Assembly: GCA_963822615.1 (NCBI GenBank)
Contig: CAWGIM010000027.1
Span: 1-64,000 of the forward strand
Direction of reading: 5' to 3'
Length of the DNA: 64,000 nucleotides
DNA from: Trebonia sp963822615
GTDB lineage: Bacteria > Actinomycetota > Actinomycetes > Streptosporangiales > Streptosporangiaceae
The position numbers and the translations under genes were made by a program. This document shows positions 26,271 to 34,217 of the stretch, one piece after another (within the stretch, counting starts at the first letter, position 1; each line of letters begins with the position of its first letter). The notes below the pieces were generated by a model, which was not told where the DNA came from, did not search any database, and saw only the letters and a list, made by a program, of their open reading frames with translations.

Positions 26271-27454
26271 AGCCGGGCGATCCCGGCCGCGTCGTAGCCG
26301 ATCTCGGCCAGCAGCGCGTCGGTGTGCTGGCCGAGCCGGCAGCCCGAGTCGGGCTTGGTGGCCGACCGGGAGAAGCGGTTGAGCGGGGCCGCCCGGCGGT
26401 GGGAGTCGAAGATCGGGCTGACCGCGTCGATCGCGTAGCCGGCCTGGTAGAACTCGTCGTCCTGCATCCGCCACTCGGCGTTCTCCTGGCAGACCGCCAC
26501 GCAGCCGACGTCGGCCGCGGACAGCTCCGCTTCCCAGGCGTCCTTGCCCCGGGCGGCGAAGATGGCGGCCAGCGCGGCGGTCAGCGCGGCCGCGTTGGCT
26601 TCCCGGTCCTCGGGGGTGGCGAAGCGCGGGCCGGCCAGGTCACCGTAGGGGGCGAGGGCGGCCGCCAGCGGCGCCCACTCCCCCGGGGCGGGCGCGGCCA
26701 GGAACACCCAGCCGTCGGCCGCCCGGTAGAGCCGGTAGAGCGGGCCGAGGCCGCGGAGCTCATCATCCGCCCGGGGCCGTTCCGGCCGGTCCCGGTAGCT
26801 GGTGTTCCGGCTGATCAGGGCGTGCGTGCAGGTGCCCAGCATGGTGGTCTCGAGGCCGGTCAGGGCGATCCCCCGGCGCCGCGCGTACAGCGCGAGCAGC
26901 AGGGCCGACCCGACCCCGAGGGCGGCGACGCCGTCCGACTGGACGGCGGGCACGGTGCCGCCCGCCCGCAGGTGGCGCGCGCCGGCCAGCAGCTCATCCT
27001 GGCTTTCCGGTTGCGCGCCGCCGAGCGGGGCGTCGGTCAGCGAGATGCCGGACGCGGCGCCGATCGACGGCGCGTAGGCCGGCTTGCCGCCGTAGGGCCC
27101 GTCGATGCCGTAGCCGGGCGCGTTCAGGTAGACCAGGTCCGGGTTGAGCGCCCGCAGGGTGGCCTCGTCGATGCCGGTCCTGGCCGCCACCCCGGCCCGG
27201 TAGCACTGCAGCACCACGTCACAGCGGCGGGCGAACTCGTGCAGCACCGCCAGGCCCTCGGGCGTGCGCAGGTCGAGCGCGATGCTCTCCTTGCCCTGCA
27301 GCACCTTGCCCCCGCCCGCCTCGGGGAAGGCCATCACGTCACGGATGTTGTCGCCGATCAGCGGCTCGACCTTGATCACCCGCGCCCCGAGGTCGGCCAG
27401 GATGGTGGCGCCGAACGGGGCGGCGAACATGCCGCCGAGCTCCAGCACCGTCAC
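26246..27454 (-). CDS. class III (CaiB/BaiF) CoA-transferase, C-terminal half of a probable double-domain enzyme
   Basis: A 402-residue family III CoA-transferase domain (VLELGGMFAAPFGATILADLGARVIKVEP in parts; LNAPGYGIDGPYGGKPAYAP). The catalytic Asp position lies after LLAGARHLRAGGTVPAVQSDGVAALG. GTG 27454 is only the first usable start: upstream in the same frame the natural family N-terminus CPLAG continues, with an Ala/Pro linker behind it. With one base removed from a G-run at 27543-27546, this frame joins the preceding gene to give one protein of about 836 residues, the size of double CaiB proteins known in mycobacteria. Confidence 0.82.
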   Translation of the reverse strand: MTVLELGGMFAAPFGATILADLGARVIKVEPLIGDNIRDVMAFPEAGGGKVLQGKESIALDLRTPEGLAVLHEFARRCDVVLQCYRAGVAARTGIDEATLRALNPDLVYLNAPGYGIDGPYGGKPAYAPSIGAASGISLTDAPLGGAQPESQDELLAGARHLRAGGTVPAVQSDGVAALGVGSALLLALYARRRGIALTGLETTMLGTCTHALISRNTSYRDRPERPRADDELRGLGPLYRLYRAADGWVFLAAPAPGEWAPLAAALAPYGDLAGPRFATPEDREANAAALTAALAAIFAARGKDAWEAELSAADVGCVAVCQENAEWRMQDDEFYQAGYAIDAVSPIFDSHRRAAPLNRFSRSATKPDSGCRLGQHTDALLAEIGYDAAGIARLREQDIVR

Positions 27455-28757
27455 CCCGGCCAGGGGGCAGCCCGCGGGGGCTGGCCCGCCCGGGTCCGCC
27501 CCCGTTCGGGCTGATCCGGGGTGGGCTGGGACGGCGGGGGCTGGGGACGGCGGGGGCGGGCGACTGCGCCAGCCGGCGGACCTCGGCCGCGTGCTCGTCG
27601 ACCCGGGGAGCGCGGCGGATGGCGGTGAGCGGCCGGCCCGCCGCGTGCACCAGGGTGGACGGCTGCCGGACGGGGCCGAGGTCGGGGTCGTCCACCGTGA
27701 CTACCCGGCCCTGCGCCACCACCTGCGGGTGCGCCAGCGCCTGGTCGGGGGTGCGGAACTGCTCGCCGAAGACGTTGGCGTTGCGGGCGAAGACCTCCTC
27801 CCACTCGGCCAGCGTCCACTCGCCTACCTTGGCCAGCATCTTCTCCCACCATTCCTGGCGCAGCTCAGCCGTGGGCAGGTCGGGGAAGTCCTTCCACCGG
27901 GGCTCGGTCACCTCCTGCGCCAGGCCGAGTTCCTCCAGGAAGGCCTGGGTCAGCCGGGGGGCCGTCTGCGCGAACTGCAGCCAGGTGCCGTCCTTGGTCA
28001 GCCCGATCAGCAGCGCGTACATCAGCCGCGACTGCGGCCTGCCCTGGGCGTCGAACGCGTCCGCGAGCGGCTTGAACGCGTCCGGGAAGCGGCGCAGGAT
28101 CATCTCGTAGAACCAGTTGTAGGTGTCGATGGAGCCGACCCCGGAGACCAGGTTCGCCTCCACCACCTGCCCCAGCCCGCTCGACTCGCGCTCGAACAGC
28201 GCCGCCAGGATGCCGTGCACCGCGGTCTGGGCGGCGGCGTGGGCGGCATACGGGACCGACACGTAGGCCGGGTCCGGGCCCGGCGTGAGCTGCCGCTTGG
28301 AGTGCAGCACGCCGGTCTTGGCCAGGATCAGCGCCTCGTAGCCCTTGTAGCCGGCCCACGGGCCGCGGCTGCCCCAGCCGGTGATCAGCGCGGCCACCAG
28401 CCGCGGGTAACGCGCGGTGAGCCGCTCGGCGGTGAACCCGAGCCGGGCCGCGGCGGCGGGCCGCATGGTGGCGACCAGCACGTCGGCCTCGCTCAGCAGC
28501 CGGTCCAGGGTGTTCCGGTCATCGGTGTCGTGCAGGTCGAGCACGACGCTGCGCTTGCCGCGCAGCAGCCCCGGCCAGCCGGGATCCTTGCGCAGCGGGT
28601 TGCCGCCGGGCTGCTCCACCAGGACGACGTCCGCGCCGGCGTCGGCCAGGAACTGGGTCGCCTGCGCGCCCGGGAGCGTGGTTGACAGGTCGACCACGGT
28701 CAGGCCTGCTAGCGGGCCGGGCCCGGGCCGGTCAGTGGGGCTGGTGGTGTCGGTCAC
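27339..28757 (-). CDS. class III (CaiB/BaiF) CoA-transferase, N-terminal half; frame broken near 27545
   Basis: Residues 1 to about 405 form a CoA-transferase domain (LAGLTVVDLSTTLPGAQATQFLADAGADVVLVEQ in parts; RGKRSVVLDL; VEANLVSGVGSIDTY). After SPAPAVP the frame becomes low-complexity Ser/Arg/Pro sequence and overlaps the second half by 115 nt. The break is in a tandem repeat, with CTGGGACGGCGGGGG at 27526-27540 and the same unit with one extra G at 27541-27556. The real product is probably the fused enzyme, which moves CoA between acids. It follows an SDR gene by 33 nt. Confidence 0.82.
   Translation of the reverse strand: MTDTTSPTDRPGPGPLAGLTVVDLSTTLPGAQATQFLADAGADVVLVEQPGGNPLRKDPGWPGLLRGKRSVVLDLHDTDDRNTLDRLLSEADVLVATMRPAAAARLGFTAERLTARYPRLVAALITGWGSRGPWAGYKGYEALILAKTGVLHSKRQLTPGPDPAYVSVPYAAHAAAQTAVHGILAALFERESSGLGQVVEANLVSGVGSIDTYNWFYEMILRRFPDAFKPLADAFDAQGRPQSRLMYALLIGLTKDGTWLQFAQTAPRLTQAFLEELGLAQEVTEPRWKDFPDLPTAELRQEWWEKMLAKVGEWTLAEWEEVFARNANVFGEQFRTPDQALAHPQVVAQGRVVTVDDPDLGPVRQPSTLVHAAGRPLTAIRRAPRVDEHAAEVRRLAQSPAPAVPSPRRPSPPRISPNGGGPGRASPRGLPPGRGDGAGARRHVRRPVRRHHPGRPRGAGDQGRAADRRQHP
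27526..27556. repeat. 15/16-bp tandem repeat holding an apparent one-base insertion
   Basis: Two copies of CTGGGACGGCGGGGG stand side by side, and the second carries one extra G at 27543-27546. Removing that G makes the two CoA-transferase halves one frame through an Ala-Pro linker (APAVPAPAVPAH). Confidence 0.85.
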
Positions 28758-28790
28758 GTCGCGCTCCCCCCTTTGGGATGCTCGGCTGAT

Positions 28791-29633
28791 TCAGGATGAC
28801 TTGGTCGCCGCCACGATCCCGCCGTCGACCAGCAGGTCGGTGCCGGTGATGTAGGAGGCCTTGTCGGAGGCGAGGAACTCGATCGCGTCGGCCGTCTCCA
28901 CCATGGTGCCCTCGCGGGGAAGCGGCAGCCTCGCCATCCGCTCGCGCTTGACCGCGCCAGCGGGGCCGTCCAGTTCCTTGGCGCCCATCGGGGTCGCGAT
29001 CAGCCCGGGCGAGATGGAGACGATCCGTGCTCCCCTGGCCCCCCAGGCGCCCACCCGGCGGCGGCACATCCGGTTGAGTGCCCACTTGGACAGCCGGTAG
29101 GCCTGCAGCGGGGTCTGCTCCTCCTTGGCGATCACCTCGTTCAGCCGGTCGAAGAAGCCCGGCCCGAGCGGGTCGTCGAGCACCGCCACGATGTCCGCGG
29201 CGGGCGGCTCGGCCAGGTGGCCGGCGGACGACGAGACGAACACCGCCGCGGTGCCCTGGCCGGCCAGCTCCAGGCAGGCCCGTTCCATCAGTGCCGTGCC
29301 AATGAGGTTGACGCTGAACACCTGGTGCCAGTCCCCCATCGACGGGGACAGCCCGGCCACGTGGGCGAGGGTGCGCAGCGGCCCGCGGGCGGCCACGAAC
29401 GCGGCCACCTCCGCCACCGCGTCCGGGTCGGTCACGTCCAGCCGGACCGCCACCGCGTCGATGCCGTCCGCGCGCAGCGCCGCCTCGCGCGCGGCCGTCT
29501 TGCCGTCCGACAGGCTGGCCAGCACCACCCGGTGCGCCTGGCCGAGCCGCCGGGCGGTGGACATGCCCATCCCGCCGCCGCCGATGACCAGCGCGACCGG
29601 CTGGCCGGGGCGCTCGTTGGTTCCCGTCTCCAC
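28791..29633 (-). CDS. SDR family oxidoreductase
   Basis: A 280-residue SDR with an atypical glycine motif (VIGGGGMGMSTARRLG), NLIGTALM, SSSAG and catalytic YRLSK (about 200), ending in the usual SYITGTDLLVDGG. A related protein is at 41504-42370; both have an insert before the active site containing DDPL. It lacks the mycofactocin-type insert. It lies 8 nt after the MaoC gene and 33 nt before the CoA-transferase gene. It is probably a hydroxyacyl-CoA or alcohol dehydrogenase. Confidence 0.83.
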   Translation of the reverse strand: METGTNERPGQPVALVIGGGGMGMSTARRLGQAHRVVLASLSDGKTAAREAALRADGIDAVAVRLDVTDPDAVAEVAAFVAARGPLRTLAHVAGLSPSMGDWHQVFSVNLIGTALMERACLELAGQGTAAVFVSSSAGHLAEPPAADIVAVLDDPLGPGFFDRLNEVIAKEEQTPLQAYRLSKWALNRMCRRRVGAWGARGARIVSISPGLIATPMGAKELDGPAGAVKRERMARLPLPREGTMVETADAIEFLASDKASYITGTDLLVDGGIVAATKSS

Positions 29634-29641
29634 TGTCCTCC

Positions 29642-30079
29642 CTAAGTAACCGCGAACTCGGCGCTGCCGCTGACGACGACCGAGCCGTCGTCCTTGCGCA
29701 GCCGGAGGTCCAGCTCCACCCGCGACTCGCCGTCCACCGCGAACTGGCGGACTACCTCGGCCGAGGCGGTCAGCCGGTCGCCGCGGTAGACGACGGACGA
29801 GAAGCGGGTGCGGAAGCGGCGGACGGTCTGCTCGCCCAGGTGCTCGGTGCAGTAGGCGGCCAGCCAGCCCGCGCCGAGCATCCCCACGCTGATCGCGGCG
29901 GGGAAACCGGCCGCCCGGGCGAACTCGTCGTCGTGGTGGATCGGGTTCATGTCGCCGCTGGCGCCCTGGTAGCGGACGATATCGGTCATGGTGACGGGGC
30001 CGAAGGTACGCTCCGGGAGCAGGGAGCCGGCCGCCAGCTCGCTGTCGGTGCTTACTGGTTCACTCGCACGCTCGCTCAC
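29642..30079 (-). CDS. MaoC-like (R)-enoyl-CoA hydratase subunit
   Basis: A 145-residue hot-dog protein starting at GTG 30079. The hydratase motif ASGDMNPIHHDDEFARAAGFP (read in parts) carries the catalytic Asp and His. It overlaps the upstream FAS1-like dehydratase subunit by 4 nt (GTGA), the arrangement of heterodimeric hydratases such as HadBC or ChsH1/ChsH2. It hydrates an enoyl-CoA in the pathway. Confidence 0.85.
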   Translation of the reverse strand: MSERASEPVSTDSELAAGSLLPERTFGPVTMTDIVRYQGASGDMNPIHHDDEFARAAGFPAAISVGMLGAGWLAAYCTEHLGEQTVRRFRTRFSSVVYRGDRLTASAEVVRQFAVDGESRVELDLRLRKDDGSVVVSGSAEFAVT

Positions 30080-30510
30080 GGGCGGTCCTGCCCCACGTAA
30101 GCCGAGGTGTAGTTGCACTCGGCGCGCAGCTCTCCGCGGTCGTCGCTGAACTCGACCGTGAACCGGACGATGACCATGGTCCGGCCGTCGCGGGTCCGCT
30201 TCACGGTCACGTCGCGCAGCTTCTCGGCCGTGTGCAGCGTCTCTCCGGCGTGCGGCAGCGCGCCGTGGTAGACGTACTCCTGCTCGAGCGAGAGCAGGCG
30301 GCCGAGGTCGGCCCGCACGCCCGCCTCGGCGCAGGCGCGCAGCACCGCGGGCGACCGCAGCGTCTGCCCGATCGGCGTCCAGAACACCACCGTGGCCAGG
30401 AAGGTGGGCGGCACCGGGGCCTTGGGGTCGTCGGTGTAGGCCGGGCGGCCGGCCGCGGTCGCGATCGCGTACTCGCGGATCTTTCCCCGCTCGATCGGCA
30501 TGGTCGCCAT
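30076..30510 (-). CDS. MaoC N-terminal-type (FAS1-like) dehydratase subunit
   Basis: About 144 residues from ATG 30510 (MATMPIERGKIREYAIA), preceded by GGAGG. VPPTFLATVVFW, LSLEQEYVYHGALPHAGETL and NYTSAYVGQDRP are typical of the non-catalytic hot-dog partner of MaoC hydratases. First gene of the operon reaching to DUF2889. Its promoter contains the GTTAGCT/AGCTAAC half-sites. Confidence 0.83.
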   Translation of the reverse strand: MATMPIERGKIREYAIATAAGRPAYTDDPKAPVPPTFLATVVFWTPIGQTLRSPAVLRACAEAGVRADLGRLLSLEQEYVYHGALPHAGETLHTAEKLRDVTVKRTRDGRTMVIVRFTVEFSDDRGELRAECNYTSAYVGQDRP

Positions 30511-30555
30511 CGGCCCTCCCGTCCAGCAAACACCGCATCCAGCCAGCACGCACCG

Positions 30556-30591
30556 AGCTAACCTAAGAGAAAGTCATTAAAGTTAGCTGAT
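30556..30591. promoter_or_regulatory. AGCTAAC/GTTAGCT inverted half-sites before the MaoC operon
   Basis: AGCTAAC (30556-30562) and GTTAGCT (30582-30588) are inverted with a 19-nt AT-rich spacer, 46-78 bp before the first gene. AGTTAGCTGAT here equals 12487-12497 before the FadD-like gene. A shared operator is inferred. Confidence 0.4.
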
Positions 30592-30633
30592 CTGACCATA
30601 TAGGAAAGGCCAGGGGGGCGCTAGACCGTGTTT

Positions 30634-30647
30634 CCGGGTGAACCCGG
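30634..30647 (-). terminator. short hairpin after the ADH gene
   Basis: CCGGGT-GA-ACCCGG (30634-30647) is a 6-bp perfect inverted repeat that lies 10 nt past the stop of the ADH gene on the minus strand. It has a 2-nt loop and no T-tract, so it is a weak terminator candidate. Confidence 0.35.
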
Positions 30648-30657
30648 TGGACGAGCG

Positions 30658-31596
30658 TCAGGGGTGGATGACGACCTTGAAGGTGCCGGGCGGGCGGGCG
30701 GCCGCCAGCTCGAAGGCACGCGGCGCCTCGTCGATGCCGAAGCGGTGGGTGATGAGGGCCGCGGTGATGCCCGGGTCGGCCGCCAGCATCGCCGCCGCCA
30801 GCCCGAGCTCGCGGGTGGCGCCGACGCCGTGGTACGCCATCGACGGCACCACCGCCACCTCTTTGAGGAAGGCGGCCCGGTAGGGCCAGCGCACGTCGGC
30901 CGGGAAGATGCTGACGGTGGACACGGTGCCCTGCGGCCGGGCCAGCTCGACCGCCTGGGTGAGGCCGGACTCGCTGCCGCTGGCCTCGATCACCGCGTCG
31001 TACTGGCCGGACGGCGCGCTGGCGCCGAACCGCTCACCCAGCTCCCGCTGGTAGGGGTGCCGGGCGAGCAGGCTGACCTCGGGCGCGCCCAGCCGGCGGG
31101 CGGCCAGCACCGCCAGCAGGCCGATCGCGCCCGCCCCGACCACCAGCACCCGGGTCCGCGCGCTCACCCCGGCCTTGCCGCAGGCGTGCCAGGCGACCGC
31201 GCCCGGCTCCGCCAGCGACGCGTCGTCCAGGCTGAGTCCGGCCGGCAGCGGCAGCAGCGCGTGCCGGGGCGCCCGGCAGTAGTCGGCCAGGCCGCCGTCG
31301 ACGGTGAGGCCGAGGATGCACTTTCCCGCTACCGGGCACAGGTTGCCGTGCCCGGCCGTGCAGTAGTCGCAGCTCCCGCAGCTCGCGAAGCCGTCCAGGA
31401 CCACCGGGGTGCCGTCGGCGGTGACCCCGGCCACCTCGTGGCCGATGAGCCGCTCGGTCCCGGCGGCGAGGTAGCGCAGGTCGGACGCGCAGATGCTGAC
31501 CGACCTGACCGCGATAAGTTCGCCCTCGCCGCCGGGCTCGTCGGCTTCAACCAGCCGGACGCCGCCCGCGGCACCGGTGCCGCGTACGGCCTTCAC
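30658..31596 (-). CDS. zinc-dependent alcohol dehydrogenase (MDR family)
   Basis: A 312-residue MDR enzyme, somewhat short. Catalytic-zinc residues are Cys in SICASDLRYL and His-Glu in IGHEVAG. The structural zinc lobe is complete (CGSCDYCTAGHGNLC). The NAD motif is VVGAGAIGLLAV. It follows the P450 gene by 17 nt, so it probably oxidises the alcohol made by that P450. It ends the SDR-ferredoxin-P450-ADH operon. Confidence 0.87.
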   Translation of the reverse strand: MKAVRGTGAAGGVRLVEADEPGGEGELIAVRSVSICASDLRYLAAGTERLIGHEVAGVTADGTPVVLDGFASCGSCDYCTAGHGNLCPVAGKCILGLTVDGGLADYCRAPRHALLPLPAGLSLDDASLAEPGAVAWHACGKAGVSARTRVLVVGAGAIGLLAVLAARRLGAPEVSLLARHPYQRELGERFGASAPSGQYDAVIEASGSESGLTQAVELARPQGTVSTVSIFPADVRWPYRAAFLKEVAVVPSMAYHGVGATRELGLAAAMLAADPGITAALITHRFGIDEAPRAFELAAARPPGTFKVVIHP

Positions 31597-31613
31597 CGGC
31601 CCGCTCCTCGCCG

Positions 31614-32978
31614 CTACCTAGCTTCGGCCGCTCCCTTGCGGTCGGTGACCGGGGCGGCGAGCTGCTGCTCGTCCACGACCACCTGCAGCCGGGCGATCGT
31701 CTCATCCAGCCCGTCACCGACCCGGGGCCCCGGGGTGAACGTGGCCGGCAGGTGCTTCATCCCCTGGATGATGCCGATCGTCTCGTAGTGCTCGGCGCCG
31801 GCCGGGTCGCAGACGTAGTCCGGCATCCGGTCGAGCACGGCCAGGATCATCCGCTTGAACACCGTCCGGGCCACGTTCGACCCGATGCAGCGGTGGATGC
31901 CGAGGCCGAAGCTGTGATGCCGGTTCCCGGTCCGGTCCAGGTGCACGTGATTCGGGTCAGGGAACACCTCCGGGTCGCGGTTCGACATCGCCCACGACAG
32001 CCACAGCCGCTCCCCCTCCTTGAACCGCTGCCCCGCGATCTCGCAGTCAGCCGAGATCGTCCGCCCGTCACCCGGCGCCGGGGTAAAGAACCGCAGGAAC
32101 TCCTCCGTCGCCGGGTTCAGCAGCGTGTCCCGCTCAGCCGACAGCCGCGCCCGCTCAGCCGGGTTCTCCGACAGCCACTCAAGCGCGTGCGCGGTCAGCG
32201 CCGTGGTGGTGTCGAACCCGCCCCCGATCAGCAGCGAGATGATCCCGAGGAGCTCGAAGTCGGGCGGCACGGTGCCGTTGATGTCCGCCGTCACCAGGGC
32301 GTGGATGAGACCCGGGCGGGGGTTCGCCCTGATCTCGGCCACCTGGCCCATCAGGTCGTCCCGCATCGCGAGCCGCATCGCCTGCAGCTTCGCCATGTTG
32401 GGCGAGTTGGGCGGGGTGTAGACCGAGGCGTGAATCGGCTCGACGTAGATGTCCCAGTTCTTCAGCGGGATCCCGAGCATGCCCAGGGTGAGTACCGCCG
32501 GGACGATGTTGGCCAGGTCGTCGACGAAGTCGATCTGCCCGGTCTCGATCTTCTCGTTGATGCTGGCGCGGGCGATCTCGTCCACCAGCGGCAGCCACCG
32601 GGCAACCGCGGCGGGCGACAGGTACGGGTTGAGCAGCTGCCGGTAGTAGCGCTGCTCGGGCGGGTCCATCTCCAGGAAGCCGCCGCGGAAGGCCACCTCG
32701 GGGGACGGGATGGAGATGCCCTTGTAACCGCGCCGCTCGTTGGCCGGGTCGTGGTCGTTCGAGACGAAGTCGGCCGATCTGGCCAGGTCGAACACCTCGG
32801 AGTGGCCGGCCGCGACCCAGTGGCCGCCGTAGGTGTCACTCCAGGCGACCGGGTGCTTGGTCAGCATCTCCGATGTGACCTGGTTGAACTGCTCCCGGTA
32901 CTGCGGCGTGTGCCGGTCGAACTGGTAGCGGTTCTTCTTGCGCTCGGTGTCGTCGTCGGTGATCGGTTCCGTGGTCAT
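31614..32978 (-). CDS. cytochrome P450 (class I, ferredoxin-dependent), copy 1
   Basis: A 454-residue soluble P450. The I-helix oxygen-activation segment is GGGFDTTTA (252-260), ExxR is E293-R296, and the heme-ligand motif FGLGIHRCIG places Cys364. Two close paralogues are at 37403-38752 and 38801-40153. Bases 31798-32083 are identical to 38964-39249. It follows a 3Fe-4S ferredoxin gene by 21 nt, which is its likely electron donor. It hydroxylates an unknown hydrophobic substrate in the cytoplasm. Confidence 0.93.
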   Translation of the reverse strand: MTTEPITDDDTERKKNRYQFDRHTPQYREQFNQVTSEMLTKHPVAWSDTYGGHWVAAGHSEVFDLARSADFVSNDHDPANERRGYKGISIPSPEVAFRGGFLEMDPPEQRYYRQLLNPYLSPAAVARWLPLVDEIARASINEKIETGQIDFVDDLANIVPAVLTLGMLGIPLKNWDIYVEPIHASVYTPPNSPNMAKLQAMRLAMRDDLMGQVAEIRANPRPGLIHALVTADINGTVPPDFELLGIISLLIGGGFDTTTALTAHALEWLSENPAERARLSAERDTLLNPATEEFLRFFTPAPGDGRTISADCEIAGQRFKEGERLWLSWAMSNRDPEVFPDPNHVHLDRTGNRHHSFGLGIHRCIGSNVARTVFKRMILAVLDRMPDYVCDPAGAEHYETIGIIQGMKHLPATFTPGPRVGDGLDETIARLQVVVDEQQLAAPVTDRKGAAEAR

Positions 32979-32999
32979 GCGCGGTGTCTCCTGATCCGG

Positions 33000-33194
33000 C
33001 TAGGGGATGACCGAAATGGCTTGTTCCGGACAGGAACGGATCGCCTCGGCCGCCTTCGCCTCGAGGTCAACCGGGACCTCGCCGTCGATAGCGGTCGAGT
33101 GTCCGTCAACGTCGTCCAGCTGGAAGAGATCAGGGGCGATCATGAAGCAAAGGGTGTGCCCCTGGCACTTCTCCGGGTCTACGTGCACCTTCAC
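33000..33194 (-). CDS. 3Fe-4S ferredoxin, P450 redox partner
   Basis: A 64-residue ferredoxin, with cluster ligands in CQGHTLC (Cys10 and Cys16) and the late SCPEQAI. His replaces the central Cys, the pattern of small P450-partner 3Fe-4S ferredoxins. It lies between the SDR and P450 genes. A related ferredoxin is at 43475-43663. Confidence 0.92.
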   Translation of the reverse strand: MKVHVDPEKCQGHTLCFMIAPDLFQLDDVDGHSTAIDGEVPVDLEAKAAEAIRSCPEQAISVIP

Positions 33195-33238
33195 GTCGGT
33201 TTCCCTTCTTTAGTAGTCGGAACGGGTGCGGATGGCTG

Positions 33239-34099
33239 TTACAGGTGGAAGTCGTACCACTTCAGGTACCCGCCGGCGTCGACCCGAAGCTGCTGCCCGG
33301 TGACGTAGCGCGCCTCGTCGGAGGCGAGGTAGAGCACCGCGTTGCTGATGTCGACCGGCTCGACCCACGGGATCGGCATGCCCTGCTGGACGAAGAACGC
33401 GGGGGTGGCGTCTTCCTTGGTCGGGTTCTCCAGGTCGGGCCGGAAGGAGCGGTACATCGGCTCGCTCTGCAGCATGGGGGTGTTGACGTTGGTGGGGTGG
33501 ACAACGTTGGCCCGGATCGACCGGGGGGCGAGCTCGCGCGCCAGGTCGTGCACGAAGCTGGACACCGCCCGCTTGGCCACCATGTAGGCGATGCCGCCGG
33601 AGTCGGCGCCGAGCTGCTGCTGCGGCAGCGTCACCATGTAGGCGGCGGTCGAGCCGGTCGCGATGATCGAGGCACCCGCCTGCAGGTGCGGCAGGGCCGC
33701 GTGGATGGCGTTGATGATGCCGATCGCGTTGGTGTCGTACACGTCGGCCCACGCCTGCAGCGGCGTCTCGCTCTTCTGACCGATGATGCCCGCCTGGGCG
33801 ACCACGATGTCGAGCTTGCCGAACTCGGCCAGGCCGCGCTCGATGGCGGCCGTAAGCTGGGCCCGCTCGCGCACGTCGGCTTCCACCGCGACGATCCGGC
33901 GGTCCTGCGCCTCCACCAGCCGGGCGGTCTCCTTGAGATCATCCGGCGATGACAACGAGTAACCGAGGGAGTCGAGGTCGTGGCAGATGTCGACCGCGAT
34001 GATGTCCGCGCCCTCTTCCGCCAGCCGCACCGCGTGGCTGCGTCCCTGACCGCGCCCGGCGCCAGTGACGAAGGCGACCTTGCCCTGCACGCGTCCCAT
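33239..34099 (-). CDS. mycofactocin-coupled-type SDR oxidoreductase
   Basis: A 286-residue SDR with TGAGRGQGRSHA, VDICHDL and the subfamily insert (SLSSPDDLKETARLVEAQDRRIV in parts). Catalytic Y172/K176 (YMVAK) are in place. The ending YVTGQQLRVDAGG is usual. It is first in the operon with ferredoxin, P450 and ADH, and divergent from an ALDH, so it would oxidise the P450-made alcohol. It is most like the SDRs at 42597 and 62248 (shared NVNTPML/NTDML-type and YRSFRPDLE/YKIFRPDLE strings). Confidence 0.9.
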   Translation of the reverse strand: MGRVQGKVAFVTGAGRGQGRSHAVRLAEEGADIIAVDICHDLDSLGYSLSSPDDLKETARLVEAQDRRIVAVEADVRERAQLTAAIERGLAEFGKLDIVVAQAGIIGQKSETPLQAWADVYDTNAIGIINAIHAALPHLQAGASIIATGSTAAYMVTLPQQQLGADSGGIAYMVAKRAVSSFVHDLARELAPRSIRANVVHPTNVNTPMLQSEPMYRSFRPDLENPTKEDATPAFFVQQGMPIPWVEPVDISNAVLYLASDEARYVTGQQLRVDAGGYLKWYDFHL

Positions 34100-34128
34100 G
34101 CGTGCCCCTTTCCGTGACCGCTTGCTTG

Positions 34129-34196
34129 TGTATACAAAATCATCTTCCGGAAAACAAATAGTACTCTGATATGACCCTTAGGGGTGACCTCACCCC
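34129..34196. promoter_or_regulatory. two palindromes in the SDR/ALDH divergent promoter
   Basis: TGTATACA (34129-34136) is a perfect 8-bp palindrome inside TTGTGTATACAA, a shape common for GntR-type operators. GGGGTGA-CC-TCACCCC (34181-34196) is a perfect inverted repeat 22 bp before the ALDH start. Both could be regulator sites; no GntR gene is in the window. Confidence 0.4.
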
Positions 34197-34217
34197 ACTC
34201 TCCAGAAGGAGACGCGG

